Assembly (NCBI GenBank): GCA_018985225.1
Contig: JADGIF010000074.1
Coordinates: 1 to 23,341 of the forward strand
Length of the DNA stretch: 23,341 bases
From: Amoeboradix gromovi
Lineage: Eukaryota; Sanchytriomycota; Sanchytriomycetes; Sanchytriales; Sanchytriaceae
Reading direction: 5' to 3'
A model generated the notes under the pieces. The model searched no databases. It was not told the origin of the DNA and saw only the letters and a program-made list of their open reading frames with translations. Below are positions 9,601 to 17,165 of the stretch, piece by piece. Numbering within the stretch: the stretch's first letter is position 1; every line of letters starts with the position of its first letter. A program made the position numbers and the translations under genes.

Positions 9601-9643
9601 ACTAACCAAAGAACTATTTCCGGAAGTAGAGCGGGTTATTTAA
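6605..9643 (+). CDS. MDM1: Mdm1/SNX13-14-25-type PXA-RGS-PX-nexin C protein
   Basis: This 1,012-residue protein has the complete Mdm1/SNX-RGS layout. A hydrophobic membrane anchor spans residues ~7-40. A PXA domain spans ~70-250, with the family-typical FSWHSEI and DVVAFINSKI stretches. An RGS-like domain covers ~370-500 (LLAVLNSSVGLAYFSEYL). An acidic linker and a short coiled coil (~584-612) follow. A PX domain lies at ~700-812 with the phosphoinositide-pocket RRYSEF motif and LPYELPSKRP. A nexin-C domain lies at ~880-1000. In yeast Mdm1 is an ER membrane protein tethering ER to vacuole and lipid droplets, binding PI3P and fatty acids. Its length is close to yeast Mdm1 (1,127). The start is the first Met directly before the membrane segment. 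It converges with FRS2, 24 bp between stops. Confidence in the family is high; ER-vacuole tethering is by homology. Confidence 0.93.
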   Translation: MIRLKNIFALSLLIILTYYLFSFIMIFIGFISLLSIWFKLKLNPKPFVPEIPFLTINLEHDSKRIELKYTPEINKQIKDLLEMIVKTYFSWHSEIKSLNKDFIETVEYLILKALVDVVNRWNAIDVVAFINSKILVIYLNHVRLLCRTRQHLDGDKPRSYTRSKEFEIMFATKYADMGDIHKGIQFSSASIDPSYVRHILSNLLQCVLPAGEYQSLACKTIVIEILTKLIVIPILDKCATKDFINSFIDMFCIHLLREMRMVKELRRVLEANSQQSSTIKLKSYDEFLLMINNCQNLLEAKRIRDQIVMEIRRKRLIIGEKNSNQSVNGVKVKKLIQYTNKLVLAKRRIEKRILNLGGNVPMYEQSNAMESSLLAVLNSSVGLAYFSEYLDLQSGQQVLSLHLAMEGLNHQLNMFDESTGDFNALSADIAMIINLHFAENVTHSLAFPSSIDSELRKVMESLKQSKLDFVSFAIARSILYQFIETQYFEKFKKSDLWLRMSNEYELDKKELIESDKEDLEEMEESELLGTDAVINVQGQLQHIVDDNEDDSIYSELTPVSVNPLSNNQPESTSENSTQIQSITSQIQELNDKIDKLKQHEAILSTLVKSHGKKIKNKSILDVDDAKVLFNTQTLDSTLKRESSISKSKSTFVIRALGSEDESYKILKKSLQDVQHEQQELQASKLVLENQGRDLSIKPGSVDIYIDSWTRSNDGRKEFILYLIRVKIQNGNSWNIYRRYSEFLELYEALKIEFPMLPYELPSKRPNMLYVGQLKEELASSRQSGLESYIRNLTHHEDVCQSTEFRKFLSQDIDNTRVVSTPRLIHDSSVDTIEESPKKGFSSFINKSPIFRSNNSSMSNKASSSALKESNDGNRVISDLILELFDLQESVFRKHAVSVILNQIFGGVIEKKLLESVQRLCSEEMILFYLDTLKDKLFAVQASETVCKSEETRIKIELLFPEIFGGFLGRNNAFKAAGRVFDSFQNDILNLNLITTILIELTKELFPEVERVI

Positions 9644-9653
9644 TACTACATCC

Positions 9654-9659
9654 AATAAA
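9654..9659 (+). promoter_or_regulatory. AATAAA poly(A) signal of the MDM1-like gene
   Basis: The hexamer starts 11 bp after the MDM1-like TAA and lies inside the 24-bp spacer before the FRS2 stop codon on the other strand. It is called by motif and position only. Confidence 0.45.
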
Positions 9660-9667
9660 TGCATTTA

Positions 9668-11098
9668 CTATAGTTGACATATTGGGTTTCTTTGAATCAT
9701 CTCAATTGCCTGCTTATGTCCAACCAATTCTCTGATGTTGGAACATTTGTATTTGATCATAGCGGGTCTTTCCAGTGACAGTCCCCACGCGATGACACGT
9801 ACATTCTCAGGCAATCCTAATGGCAGCAACATTTCAGGTCTAAACATACCGCTATTCCCTACTTCCACCCAAGTCTTCAATCCTTCATGCCATGTAAATA
9901 TCTCCATGCTAGGTTCCGTATAAGGATTATATGTAGGTTTGAATCTTAAAGGACTAACACCCAACTTTTCAAAGAACATTTCCATGAACTTGATTAAATG
10001 GCCCAGAGATAAGTCGTAATCTACTATTACACCCTCTACTTGATGAAATTCGCATAAATGAGTGGCGTCAGGTGTCTCATTCCTATAAACACGATCAATG
10101 CTAAACAGTTTAGCGGGTCTGAAGTCTCTCGCAAGTCTGTGCAACATCTGCACAGAAACCGCAGTAGTATGTGTCCTTAACAATAACTTCTCGGCTTCGT
10201 TCCTTTTCCAATCATACCCATAGCCTAAACTGCCATAATCCCCAATGGAATGGACTTTCTTAACTTTTGCAACTAAATCATCAGGCAGATCAGAGCTTAC
10301 TTGTGGAGAGCGCAAAAAGAATGTGTCATGCATATCACGGGCAGGGTGCTGCTGTGCCTGAAATAAAGTATCAAAATTCCAAAAAGAAGACTCGACATAA
10401 TTAGAAGTTGGCATTTCTTCAAATCCCAACTCAAAAAAGATATTTCTGAACTCCTCCCTCATTTTCAAAAGAGGGTGCAAGTGCCCACTATTAGGAGAGG
10501 CGCCAAGAGCGTTGAAATTGTAGGGCTTAAAGTGCTTTGATCTCCAATTTAGCAACAAATCTACAGTTAAATCAGTTTCCAGCTGCTTGATTTCAGTATC
10601 ATAGCCATTGCTCTTAGTAATTACATAATTGATGACTTTTTCCTGGGCAACCACCTTTCTTTTCTTCAACTTTTTTAAATCATCATCTGAAATAGTAGCA
10701 TTTGCTAAAACCTTGGAACAACTAATGCCAATCTCGTCAGATACTGAATCTTCTATTACAGATAAGACATTTCCATCCAATCTTACCCACTTCGCGGTCA
10801 ATGCCTTCGCTTTGCCTATTTGCAAAACATGTTTTGGTAAGTCAATTGCACCTAACGGTGAACTGCCACCTTTCTCTTTCAGTTTTAAATACAATCGGTA
10901 TTCATGGGATCCAAATTCGGCCATCTCTTTTCCTTCTGAGTTTAGTGACGTTGCCAAATTGTTTTCCGTAGTGTAACTGATGTAATCTCTGCTTCTTAAA
11001 GAGTCAAGTGCGGCTTTAATATCTTTTTGCGAACCATTAATTTTACTAGAATGCAGAACTTGCACATCTTTTAAAGCATTTACAATTACTTGGTCCAT
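9668..11098 (-). CDS. FRS2: Phenylalanyl-tRNA synthetase alpha subunit, cytosolic
   Basis: This 476-residue class II aminoacyl-tRNA synthetase subunit charges tRNA-Phe as an alpha2beta2 enzyme in the cytosol. The N-terminal ~180 residues form the eukaryotic/archaeal DNA-binding-fold extension. Motif 1 lies around 205-245 (HPLLKMREEFRNIFFELGFEE, then FDTLFQAQQHPARD), motif 2 around 328-355 (FSIDRVYRNETPDATHLCEF), and motif 3 around 436-446 (GLSLERPAMIKY). All are intact. The reading frame extends 51 codons further upstream, but that stretch runs antisense into the CIA1 gene and looks non-homologous. I therefore chose the Met at 11098 (MDQVIVNALKD), which gives a normal family N-terminus. Yeast Frs2 has 503 residues. 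The gene is head-to-head with CIA1 at 23 bp and convergent with the MDM1-like gene. Confidence 0.95.
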   Translation of the reverse strand: MDQVIVNALKDVQVLHSSKINGSQKDIKAALDSLRSRDYISYTTENNLATSLNSEGKEMAEFGSHEYRLYLKLKEKGGSSPLGAIDLPKHVLQIGKAKALTAKWVRLDGNVLSVIEDSVSDEIGISCSKVLANATISDDDLKKLKKRKVVAQEKVINYVITKSNGYDTEIKQLETDLTVDLLLNWRSKHFKPYNFNALGASPNSGHLHPLLKMREEFRNIFFELGFEEMPTSNYVESSFWNFDTLFQAQQHPARDMHDTFFLRSPQVSSDLPDDLVAKVKKVHSIGDYGSLGYGYDWKRNEAEKLLLRTHTTAVSVQMLHRLARDFRPAKLFSIDRVYRNETPDATHLCEFHQVEGVIVDYDLSLGHLIKFMEMFFEKLGVSPLRFKPTYNPYTEPSMEIFTWHEGLKTWVEVGNSGMFRPEMLLPLGLPENVRVIAWGLSLERPAMIKYKCSNIRELVGHKQAIEMIQRNPICQL

Positions 11099-11121
11099 CT
11101 TGTAATACAAGGAGTTTCCAA
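11099..11121. promoter_or_regulatory. 23-bp spacer between FRS2 and CIA1 start codons with palindrome
   Basis: This is all that separates the two divergent ATGs. It contains an exact 6-bp-arm palindrome CTTGTA-A-TACAAG at 11099-11111. Promoter elements for each gene must lie in the spacer or inside the other gene's coding sequence. A regulatory role for the palindrome is inferred from symmetry and position only. Confidence 0.4.
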
Positions 11122-12021
11122 ATGAAGCCGATTTTGAAAGCACAATACGATTTGAAAGAAAGGCTATGGGATTGCAAGTGGCACCCAGACAAAAAAATAA
11201 TAGCTTGCTGTGGCAAAAAAATACACCTAATAGACTCAGACGAAGAAACAAAGATTGGAGAGCACGAAAAAACTATTCGCAAAATTGCATGGAACGGTGA
11301 TGTTTTGGGGGCTGCTTCTTTTGACTCTACCGTGTCCTTGACTAATATAAAGACTAATGAGTCTATATCATTAGAAGGACATGAAAATGAGGCAAAAGGA
11401 ATTTCGTTTTCAGTTGACGGGACCATGGTTGCCACTTGTAGTAGAGATAAATCTGTATGGATTTGGGAAATACTTGACTGCAAAAACCTTGAAGTTGAAT
11501 GTATGGCGGTTTTGCAGGAACATGATCAAGATGTAAAGCACTGTATTTTTCATCCGTTCGAGGATATTTTAATAAGCTGCAGCTACGATATGAAGATTAA
11601 GCTGTATGTTGTTGACTCTGATGATGACTGGTACTGCCAGGATACATTTGAGGAACACAAGGATACTGTATGGGATTTTCAGTTTAGCGAAAATGGAAGA
11701 TTAGCAATGAGTTGCGATGGAAGTGGATTATGTATACTCTGGCAATACCGTGCTGGTTCCTTGGAATATTTAGACAACATCCAACTACCTCACGCAGCAA
11801 TGAAGATTTGCTGGATGGACGATATCTGTACTGTAGCTGCTGAGCAATTCATTTATTTTATCCGTGTAGATCAAGATATGCTGACGATTGATGATAAACT
11901 AGAGCATCCTCACGGAATATACGATGTCAATAGTATGAGCATACAAAAAAAAGAGGGAGACTACTGGCTTGCCAGCGTAGGCGATGATTGCAAGTTAAAA
12001 ATCTGGCAAATTACTAAATAA
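11122..12021 (+). CDS. CIA1: CIA targeting complex WD40 subunit Cia1
   Basis: This 299-residue WD40 protein starts MKPILKAQYDLKERLWDCKW, equivalent to the N-terminus of Cia1/CIAO1 where an E-R/K-[IL]-W segment opens blade 1. Repeats recur about every 40-50 residues with GH/EH...D...W spacing. Examples are DGTMVATCSRDKSVWIWEI, EEHKDTVWDFQFSENGRL and GDDCKLKIWQ at the C-terminus, giving a seven-blade propeller typical of the family. Cia1 acts with Cia2 and Met18/MMS19 to deliver 4Fe-4S clusters to cytosolic and nuclear apoproteins. At 299 residues it is slightly shorter than yeast Cia1 (330). There is no alternative Met before the second blade, so the start is well fixed. This makes the 23-bp gap to FRS2 real. 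Other small WD40 proteins are possible, but blade 1 and the length favour Cia1. Confidence 0.85.
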   Translation: MKPILKAQYDLKERLWDCKWHPDKKIIACCGKKIHLIDSDEETKIGEHEKTIRKIAWNGDVLGAASFDSTVSLTNIKTNESISLEGHENEAKGISFSVDGTMVATCSRDKSVWIWEILDCKNLEVECMAVLQEHDQDVKHCIFHPFEDILISCSYDMKIKLYVVDSDDDWYCQDTFEEHKDTVWDFQFSENGRLAMSCDGSGLCILWQYRAGSLEYLDNIQLPHAAMKICWMDDICTVAAEQFIYFIRVDQDMLTIDDKLEHPHGIYDVNSMSIQKKEGDYWLASVGDDCKLKIWQITK

Positions 12022-12444
12022 ACTCACGAAATATTAATTAAGAAACACGCGTTAGTGCTTTTAATGCTTTAAGAATTTTCTTTGGCCAAAGTTTACTGCA
12101 AAGTTCCTGGATAACTACAAAGTCTTTAAGTTTAGAAATTTTTATAGTACTAGAAGTGCTATCTTGTCAAGTTATTTCGAGTATTTACATTCATTGAATA
12201 TGGAGAGCGCAGGTCAGTTCCGTCTTGAGATTTTCTTGTCTAGATGAATAATACCTGCTTAACAATAGCAGAAGATTTCGTCAATTTGACCTTTGCTCTA
12301 ATTGGTAATCGCGTTAGGCAAATAGCTATTGGGACACCAAATATAAAAACTAGACTAACTCACTGAGGTAATGCTATCATTAATAAAAGATCTTCTATTA
12401 TACCAGTTTTCTTTTATTGATTGTATTCCCTCTTCAAAATAATA

Positions 12445-12552
12445 CTAGATATGAGGTCTTTGAGCATCTAAGCAAAAGGTGCATTTTCTTAGACGGTACT
12501 CTTTTCTAGAGTCATTTTGTAATGTTATACTAGCATCATTACTCTTATCTAT
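12445..12552 (-). pseudogene. C-terminal remnant of the element-borne two-CxxC ORF
   Basis: Thirty-five codons ending at TAG (reverse of 12445-12447) match residues 24-58 of the 58-residue protein of copy 1, with changes V to A, T to S and G to R. CTFC is kept. The first CxxC and the start codon are gone, and no in-frame ATG lies upstream back to a stop before the TATA block, so no complete protein can be made. Confidence 0.65.
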
Positions 12553-12597
12553 TCTAGTTTTTACAGAGTAATAGTGATATTTTATTTGAGATAAAGA

Positions 12598-12659
12598 TTT
12601 CCTTTTATACTCGTCAACTCCGCAACTAGCTGAATGTCCACTCGCCTCTTAAATCCATA
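12598..12659 (-). promoter_or_regulatory. Conserved TATA block of the TIR element (copy 2)
   Basis: This is identical over 62 bp to 5667-5728. TATAAAAGG reads on the minus strand at 12601-12609. In this copy it would drive a short transcript over the ORF remnant. Confidence 0.5.
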
Positions 12660-13447
12660 AATTAATAAAGCTGAAATAATGATTCAAACTTTATCAGAAA
12701 GTTAATCCAGTTTTTATATTTGATGTCCCTATTAATTAGCTTCCTACATTTTAGCATGAATTTCGAACTAGACAACGGTTCAATTTTTTCGCCCAACTTC
12801 ATTATACAGCTATCGAAAAATCACTTCCACCGCATCGCTAATTTATACAGGAATCTGGATGCTCCGAAGCCATTCCAAAGCCAAATTAGATCGCTGAGAG
12901 TAGATTATTGTCAGGAAGTCTAAGGTTTACTGAGTACCAGTCTTCAGGAAACCATTTTAGATTCAATATAACTGACAGCTTCATGAACCATCCTTTCGAA
13001 TGTACTACATCTGCTGTCAGAGATTATTTTTCTGATTATAAGACGATAATTCGACATTCTACGGCATTTTCCTTCGACTTGTGGTGTTGTTCCTGAATAG
13101 GCAACTGTTATCATTGGTAACTCTTGCCACTTACTCATTAAACTCTAGCCATCTTTCACTTTCTTAAGTTTGGTCATTTATGTATTTGGGTGTCTGAGAT
13201 ATCTTATTGTTTCTGGATAGCGGCAATCTAAATGGGAAACTTTTAATTGCTGTCAAATGTGTAATTACAACAAATTTTCACCTTTGGGATAACTCGCATA
13301 ATAGCTTTACATAATGTCTTAGCAGTTTCAATACACAAAACATCGACATGGTCCTAAGGCTTACATCATTGATGTTTGTAGGGTTTCTGGTAATTGCGAA
13401 TAATGATGGAACTTAAAAGTTATGTGCAAATTAATCAATTTATTAGC

Positions 13448-16030
13448 TTATATAAACAAATCGCCAGGTGCCAATGTTTCCATTGTAAGTGAAGAATTGT
13501 TTATTTGCTTTTCATCACATAGAAACCATATTGGGTATTCTACCACATGTCCTTTGATCCCATCCAACAATGAAAGTTCTTTTTCCGTAAGTTCTTGCTC
13601 ATGCTTGCCTGCCCGTTGTATATCTTTGTAGCTCTTCATCAGATCATCGGGGTATGGATTAAATACGGTCCTATATATATTGCTATTGGAGTTGGCCCTT
13701 ATTGCCCACAATCCCCATGCTTCTTCACTAGCTGGGTCTACAATACCAGGATCAATCTCGCCTAGATGCTCCTTCCATAAATCCATCCTAAGTTGTTTTA
13801 TAGGGTTGCTAATATGTAGCACAGATTCGAGATAATCAGATGATGTGTACTCACTAAGAACTGCTATTTCACTGTCTCTGTTACCTAGTAAGCTTCTATC
13901 ATTGATATTAGCTGATCCTAATAAGCATCGCCTATCATCGACAATTAGCAGTTTGGAATGAATATAGATCTGTTCATTAGCTGCTATGTTATTTTTCTTT
14001 GCATAATTTCTTAATCCAAATACTCTAAAGTAGACATTCGAATCGATTCCTTCTTTTTGTAGCAACGAATATATACTCGCATCTCCTTTGCTTATTGTAG
14101 AGTATTGGAACTGCAAGATAAACTTTGAAGTGTTCCCTTGGTCTCCACTTAGCTCGCCTGTAAATCCTGGCACAAGTGGAATCAGTAAAAAGACTCTGAA
14201 TTGCGTGCCTTCCTTATATGCCCTTATGATTCGATCTACCAATTCCTTGGCCACAGTGTTTTTTACATACTCGCTAGAACTAGTGTTGCTGACAAAGAAT
14301 TGGTTCTCCATATATATAAAATGTTGCGATTCTCTAATTAATGCAACATAAGCTGCTAATATACTCTTTTCGGTTGGCTGCCCAATACTCCACGGCGATG
14401 CAGATCTGAGTACTTGCGTGGCAACAAAATTTTGTTTTATTATTCTCTTGGAATGTTGATTTGGGGGGATCATGAATGGGACTTCTCTCTTAGTTTTTCC
14501 CAATTTAGCGTGATTCCAATACTGTATAAAGTGATAGCACATGTCTAATACACTTTCTCCTTCTATTCTACTATGCACATCATGCCATGGCATTCTTGGT
14601 TGGTCTCTACTAATGTTATCTACAGACCACTGTGACCTGACTTTAATAAAGTCTTTGATTCTGATGTTGTTGTAGTCTTGTCCTGGTAGATTAATGTTGT
14701 CATCAAACAGTGCATGCTCCTGCCTAGTCCATCTGCCAAGGCAGAGGTCAATTCCACCGACGAATCCAAATAATTCGTCAACAACGACGATCTTTTCGTG
14801 GTGAGACCACATTAAACTTCCTGTTGAAGAGAAGTGATCCGGGTGTCTTTGGACATATATGTTTCGATGTAGTTGATTTAAATATAATTTTGTGTGCTCT
14901 GAATCATTTGGTAGGGCTAAGTTCATTTCTTTGAATACCAGGATGTATATAGACACGTTTCTCTCAGCAGCACGCAGCAATACTCTATCTAGTCTGCTAT
15001 GTTCGTTATCAGCGTACGGCCTCAGCAAATATAATTCAGGCGTTAACCACCAATCTGATATGTATATACTTTTAGTGGCTGATTCTATATGACCAATTAG
15101 AGCCTTGAAGTAGTTGGAGGCATCGATATAGTATGCAACACCACCTTGTCTAATTGGTGCAAATGAACCAAACCTGTGATACTTTCCATAAATGGAGTTG
15201 CTGATTCTATCATATAGAGAACTGGTAAATAACAAGTATTCATGTCTTCCGAGCTTAACACGAACCGTATTGCTGTAGTTTGTGAGCTTTATTTTGTTTT
15301 TTTTGATTTTAGAAGATTTGATATCAATTTTGAAATTTTGATTAAATAGCAAAAGGGCTAGGATGGAAGTAGACCATGGGTTAGAAAATAGGGCAATGCA
15401 GGAGTCGTAGATTACGCCATAAACAGAGTTATAACCGCTCAAGTGAATCGTGTATTTATTGCTTTTCGGAGCCAGATGATGAGCATCAAACTTTAATTCG
15501 ATTGGTTTAGTATCGCAGCAAAAAGAATTAGAGGAAACATTAAGAAATTGCAAGATATCTAGTTCAACGTTAGTAAATGTGAAGTTGGCAACTAGTCTTT
15601 CTAGATAAACCTGGACGTGATGTGATTGAATAGCGGCAGAATCCGAACGATCTAAAGGAAAATCAGGAAGGGAGGGTAGATCTCTTCTTCCAAATTTAAT
15701 TGATTTTAATTCCGCATGGAACCTAAACAAAGCTCCAAATTTCTTTTTCACACTCCACTCAAAATTGCCGTAGGTTAAATAAATTACGAAAAAGTTCAAT
15801 TCTTTTTCAACATGGACAGTCAAGAACGGCGAGATTGATATTGTGTTGCATAGAAATGATGGGCATAACATCGCCATTCTAAACGCCCAAAAATAGTGAT
15901 CATCAGCAACAACATTTTTTTTCAAATAAGCACGCTTGGCAGATTTTTTGAGTTTCGATATTGTCTTCGTAAGTACACTGAATGATACTCCATTTGGAGT
16001 AGGGCTTAATGGAGTGCTCTCCACTTCCAT
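13448..16030 (-). CDS. SPO14: Phospholipase D1 (PX-PH-HKD2), Spo14 family
   Basis: This 860-residue enzyme hydrolyses phosphatidylcholine to phosphatidic acid and choline. A PX domain occupies ~70-170 and a PH-like domain ~172-290. The catalytic core starts with WWLTPELYLLRP. HKD motif 1 is HEKIVVVD with catalytic His at 411 (HxKxxxxD complete), followed by GFVGGIDLCLGRW. PRMPWHDVHSRIEG, then SPWSIGQPTEKSILAAYVAL and SQHFIYMENQFFVS follow. HKD motif 2 is HSKLLIVD with His at 691, followed by GSANINDRSLLGNRDSE. The C-terminus keeps FNPYPDDLMKSY. All catalytic residues are present. It is shorter than yeast Spo14 (1,683) and human PLD1 (1,074) because the N-terminal extension is short. In fungi the enzyme supports sporulation membranes and PIP2-regulated traffic. 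Start MEVESTPLSP is the first Met, 33 bp downstream of the LRR relic's stop. Confidence 0.95.
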   Translation of the reverse strand: MEVESTPLSPTPNGVSFSVLTKTISKLKKSAKRAYLKKNVVADDHYFWAFRMAMLCPSFLCNTISISPFLTVHVEKELNFFVIYLTYGNFEWSVKKKFGALFRFHAELKSIKFGRRDLPSLPDFPLDRSDSAAIQSHHVQVYLERLVANFTFTNVELDILQFLNVSSNSFCCDTKPIELKFDAHHLAPKSNKYTIHLSGYNSVYGVIYDSCIALFSNPWSTSILALLLFNQNFKIDIKSSKIKKNKIKLTNYSNTVRVKLGRHEYLLFTSSLYDRISNSIYGKYHRFGSFAPIRQGGVAYYIDASNYFKALIGHIESATKSIYISDWWLTPELYLLRPYADNEHSRLDRVLLRAAERNVSIYILVFKEMNLALPNDSEHTKLYLNQLHRNIYVQRHPDHFSSTGSLMWSHHEKIVVVDELFGFVGGIDLCLGRWTRQEHALFDDNINLPGQDYNNIRIKDFIKVRSQWSVDNISRDQPRMPWHDVHSRIEGESVLDMCYHFIQYWNHAKLGKTKREVPFMIPPNQHSKRIIKQNFVATQVLRSASPWSIGQPTEKSILAAYVALIRESQHFIYMENQFFVSNTSSSEYVKNTVAKELVDRIIRAYKEGTQFRVFLLIPLVPGFTGELSGDQGNTSKFILQFQYSTISKGDASIYSLLQKEGIDSNVYFRVFGLRNYAKKNNIAANEQIYIHSKLLIVDDRRCLLGSANINDRSLLGNRDSEIAVLSEYTSSDYLESVLHISNPIKQLRMDLWKEHLGEIDPGIVDPASEEAWGLWAIRANSNSNIYRTVFNPYPDDLMKSYKDIQRAGKHEQELTEKELSLLDGIKGHVVEYPIWFLCDEKQINNSSLTMETLAPGDLFI

Positions 16031-16062
16031 TGTTAGAAGGGGACTTTAGCTTTGTTGCAGAC

Positions 16063-16448
16063 TTATAGATTAATTCCTGGTGATAATACCGTATTTAAAG
16101 TTGCGATGACTTGCGCGGCCGTATAACCTAAGTCAGCTGTAGTATTTGTTAGCAAATTTGCTGAGCATAAACCATTCATTGTCAACGGGTCTAAATTATT
16201 GATATTAGGGTCACCAAGCAATGGATTATTGGAAATATCACAGTATTGTACATAACTTGTGTCTAGGAAAAGTATGTCTGTAAATAATTGTTATCAATAG
16301 AAAAATTTCCCGGCAAGTATAAATTTACTCTGCCAGATAGCTCATTGTTTGACAAAAAAACTGTGACAACCCACTAGGGCTATGATCAGGATTATTGGCG
16401 TATCTCTAAAAAGGTTTTTCAAATGGTATTGTATTTACCTAATTCACC
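16063..16448 (-). pseudogene. Leucine-rich-repeat protein relic
   Basis: On the minus strand, pieces of LRR-type sequence follow one another in shifting frames. GELGKYNT is followed by ANNPDHSPSGLSQ, then (after a shift in a T7 run) LSNNELSGRVNLYLPGNFS. After another shift comes a 73-codon open stretch (16063-16284) containing DISNNPLLGDPNI and ending VLSPGINL-TAA. LSNNxLSG and ISNNPLLG are typical extracellular or fungal LRR repeats. No start codon, two or more frameshifts and a stop (TAG after KPF) indicate a decayed 3' end. It points the same way as PLD and ends 33 bp before its ATG, so the PLD promoter probably lies within it. A gene with unresolved introns is less likely, because one shift falls in a homopolymer run. 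Confidence 0.5.
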
Positions 16449-16567
16449 TTTTTTGTTGAACTTCACTAAGAGTAACCTAGTTGTTTGGTTGGTCGTATTT
16501 AACCAATCAGAATGATTATTAAATCAAAGCCATTAGCATTTAAACTCTGGCTTATTCTTTGATCTGA

Positions 16568-17155
16568 ATGACTTTTGACTATGATGATTCTTTTAGAAAA
16601 GAGTCCTTAAAAAGAAACCTAGATCGTATTAGAGAAGGGATAGATGATGATGTCAAAATAAAAAAATGGGCAAAAAAAAATGTAGGTGATTCATACGAAA
16701 ACTGTATTTTTAGACTCAGAAAATTCTTGGAGTATTTAGAGAAATCAGAATACGTTGACGAGAGCCAAGTGGAGCGCTGTAAAAGTCTTCAGAAAGAATG
16801 TCATTGGGCGTGTCATGATGATAATAGTTGGGAACAACACTATTCTTTCATAACAAACGATAATCAAGAACAACTCTGTGGTGATTTGGAAGATTTCCTG
16901 AAAGATTGCGGCGTTTACTCCAGTTCTAATAATTGTTATGATGTGAGTGACAAAGACAGTGATATTTCCGACCTTGGGTACAGCTTTTCAAACAAACTGG
17001 TAATGAAAGATGATATTTGTCATTATTTTCAAAAAGGAGAGTGTAAATTTGAAGAGAAATGCAAGTATTTACACATTACCAAACCATGTGTTTATTTTTA
17101 TAATGGAAAATGCAGATATGGTAATCAATGCAAATACTCACACACCGATTTATGA
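16568..17155 (+). CDS. Small tandem CCCH zinc-finger protein
   Basis: This 195-residue protein has two C-terminal CCCH fingers with spacing C-x7-C-x5-C-x3-H: Cys151/159/165-His169 and Cys174/182/188-His192, only four residues apart, ending three residues before the stop. This type of finger usually binds single-stranded AU-rich RNA or splicing/polyadenylation substrates. The first ~140 residues are charged and probably helical (DRIREGIDDDVKIKKWAKK, FRLRKFLEYLEKSE), with an acidic Ser/Asp stretch before the fingers. I know no family for that part. The start is the first ATG after an upstream stop. AATAAA follows the stop at 17160. A role in RNA binding is inferred from the fingers, and the gene's specific function is unknown. 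Confidence 0.8.
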   Translation: MTFDYDDSFRKESLKRNLDRIREGIDDDVKIKKWAKKNVGDSYENCIFRLRKFLEYLEKSEYVDESQVERCKSLQKECHWACHDDNSWEQHYSFITNDNQEQLCGDLEDFLKDCGVYSSSNNCYDVSDKDSDISDLGYSFSNKLVMKDDICHYFQKGECKFEEKCKYLHITKPCVYFYNGKCRYGNQCKYSHTDL

Positions 17156-17159
17156 ATGA

Positions 17160-17165
17160 AATAAA
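17160..17165 (+). promoter_or_regulatory. AATAAA poly(A) signal of the CCCH gene
   Basis: The hexamer starts 5 bp after the TGA stop of the CCCH gene. It is called by motif and position. Confidence 0.4.

Larger units (their letters stand above)
12331..12729 (-). mobile_element. TIR element copy 2, internally deleted (399 bp)
   Basis: The ends GGGACACCAAATATAAAAAC and (reverse complement of the right end) GGGACATCAAATATAAAAAC match those of copy 1. The four bases TATT occur on both sides (…GCTATT|GGGAC and GTCCC|TATTAATT), a candidate 4-bp target-site duplication. Read on the minus strand it keeps the left ~130 bp including the TATA block and the right ~220 bp including the last 35 codons of the small ORF. 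It lacks the minisatellite and the first CxxC. It is therefore an internal-deletion derivative, as expected for a non-autonomous element. It sits inside the decayed F-box-like gene. Confidence 0.8.
12200..13420 (+). pseudogene. Decayed gene with F-box-like start, interrupted by TIR element
   Basis: Starting at ATG 12200, the frames read MESAGQFRLEIFLS, shift one base, then continue TIAEDFVNLTFALIGNRVRQ. Together these resemble an F-box (L/F-x-x-EI-F-L ... D-x-xNL-xx-xxxxR). The TIR element 12331-12729 follows. Beyond it, open frames continue with FSPNFIIQLSKNHFHRIANL and SQIRSLRVDYCQE (to 12923). After that come runs in alternating frames, such as LLSLVTLATYSLNSSHLSL and SSFNTQNIDMVLRLTSLMFV, broken by many stops. 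Leu-rich, repeat-like composition suggests an F-box protein of the leucine-rich kind. At least four frameshifts and several stops make it dead, or a gene whose introns I cannot resolve. From about 13100 to 13447 only such scraps are visible. Identification is tentative. Confidence 0.3.

Noticed and set aside
11099-11251. 51-codon N-terminal extension of FRS2 that looks like a hydrophobic targeting peptide
   Set aside because: It is antisense to the start of CIA1 and the FRS2 family N-terminus begins at the internal Met (11098).
12944-13138. Minus-strand 64-codon ORF with ITVAYSGT resembling part of a TnpB core
   Set aside because: No catalytic residue, zinc finger or DRD motif follows in any frame. 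The plus strand gives a better, though weak, continuation of the F-box-like relic.
16063-16448. Intact LRR gene with mini-introns like that of SEN1
   Set aside because: I tested GT-AG excisions around the frame breaks. None restored both frame and sequence, and one break lies in a T7 run, typical of indel decay.
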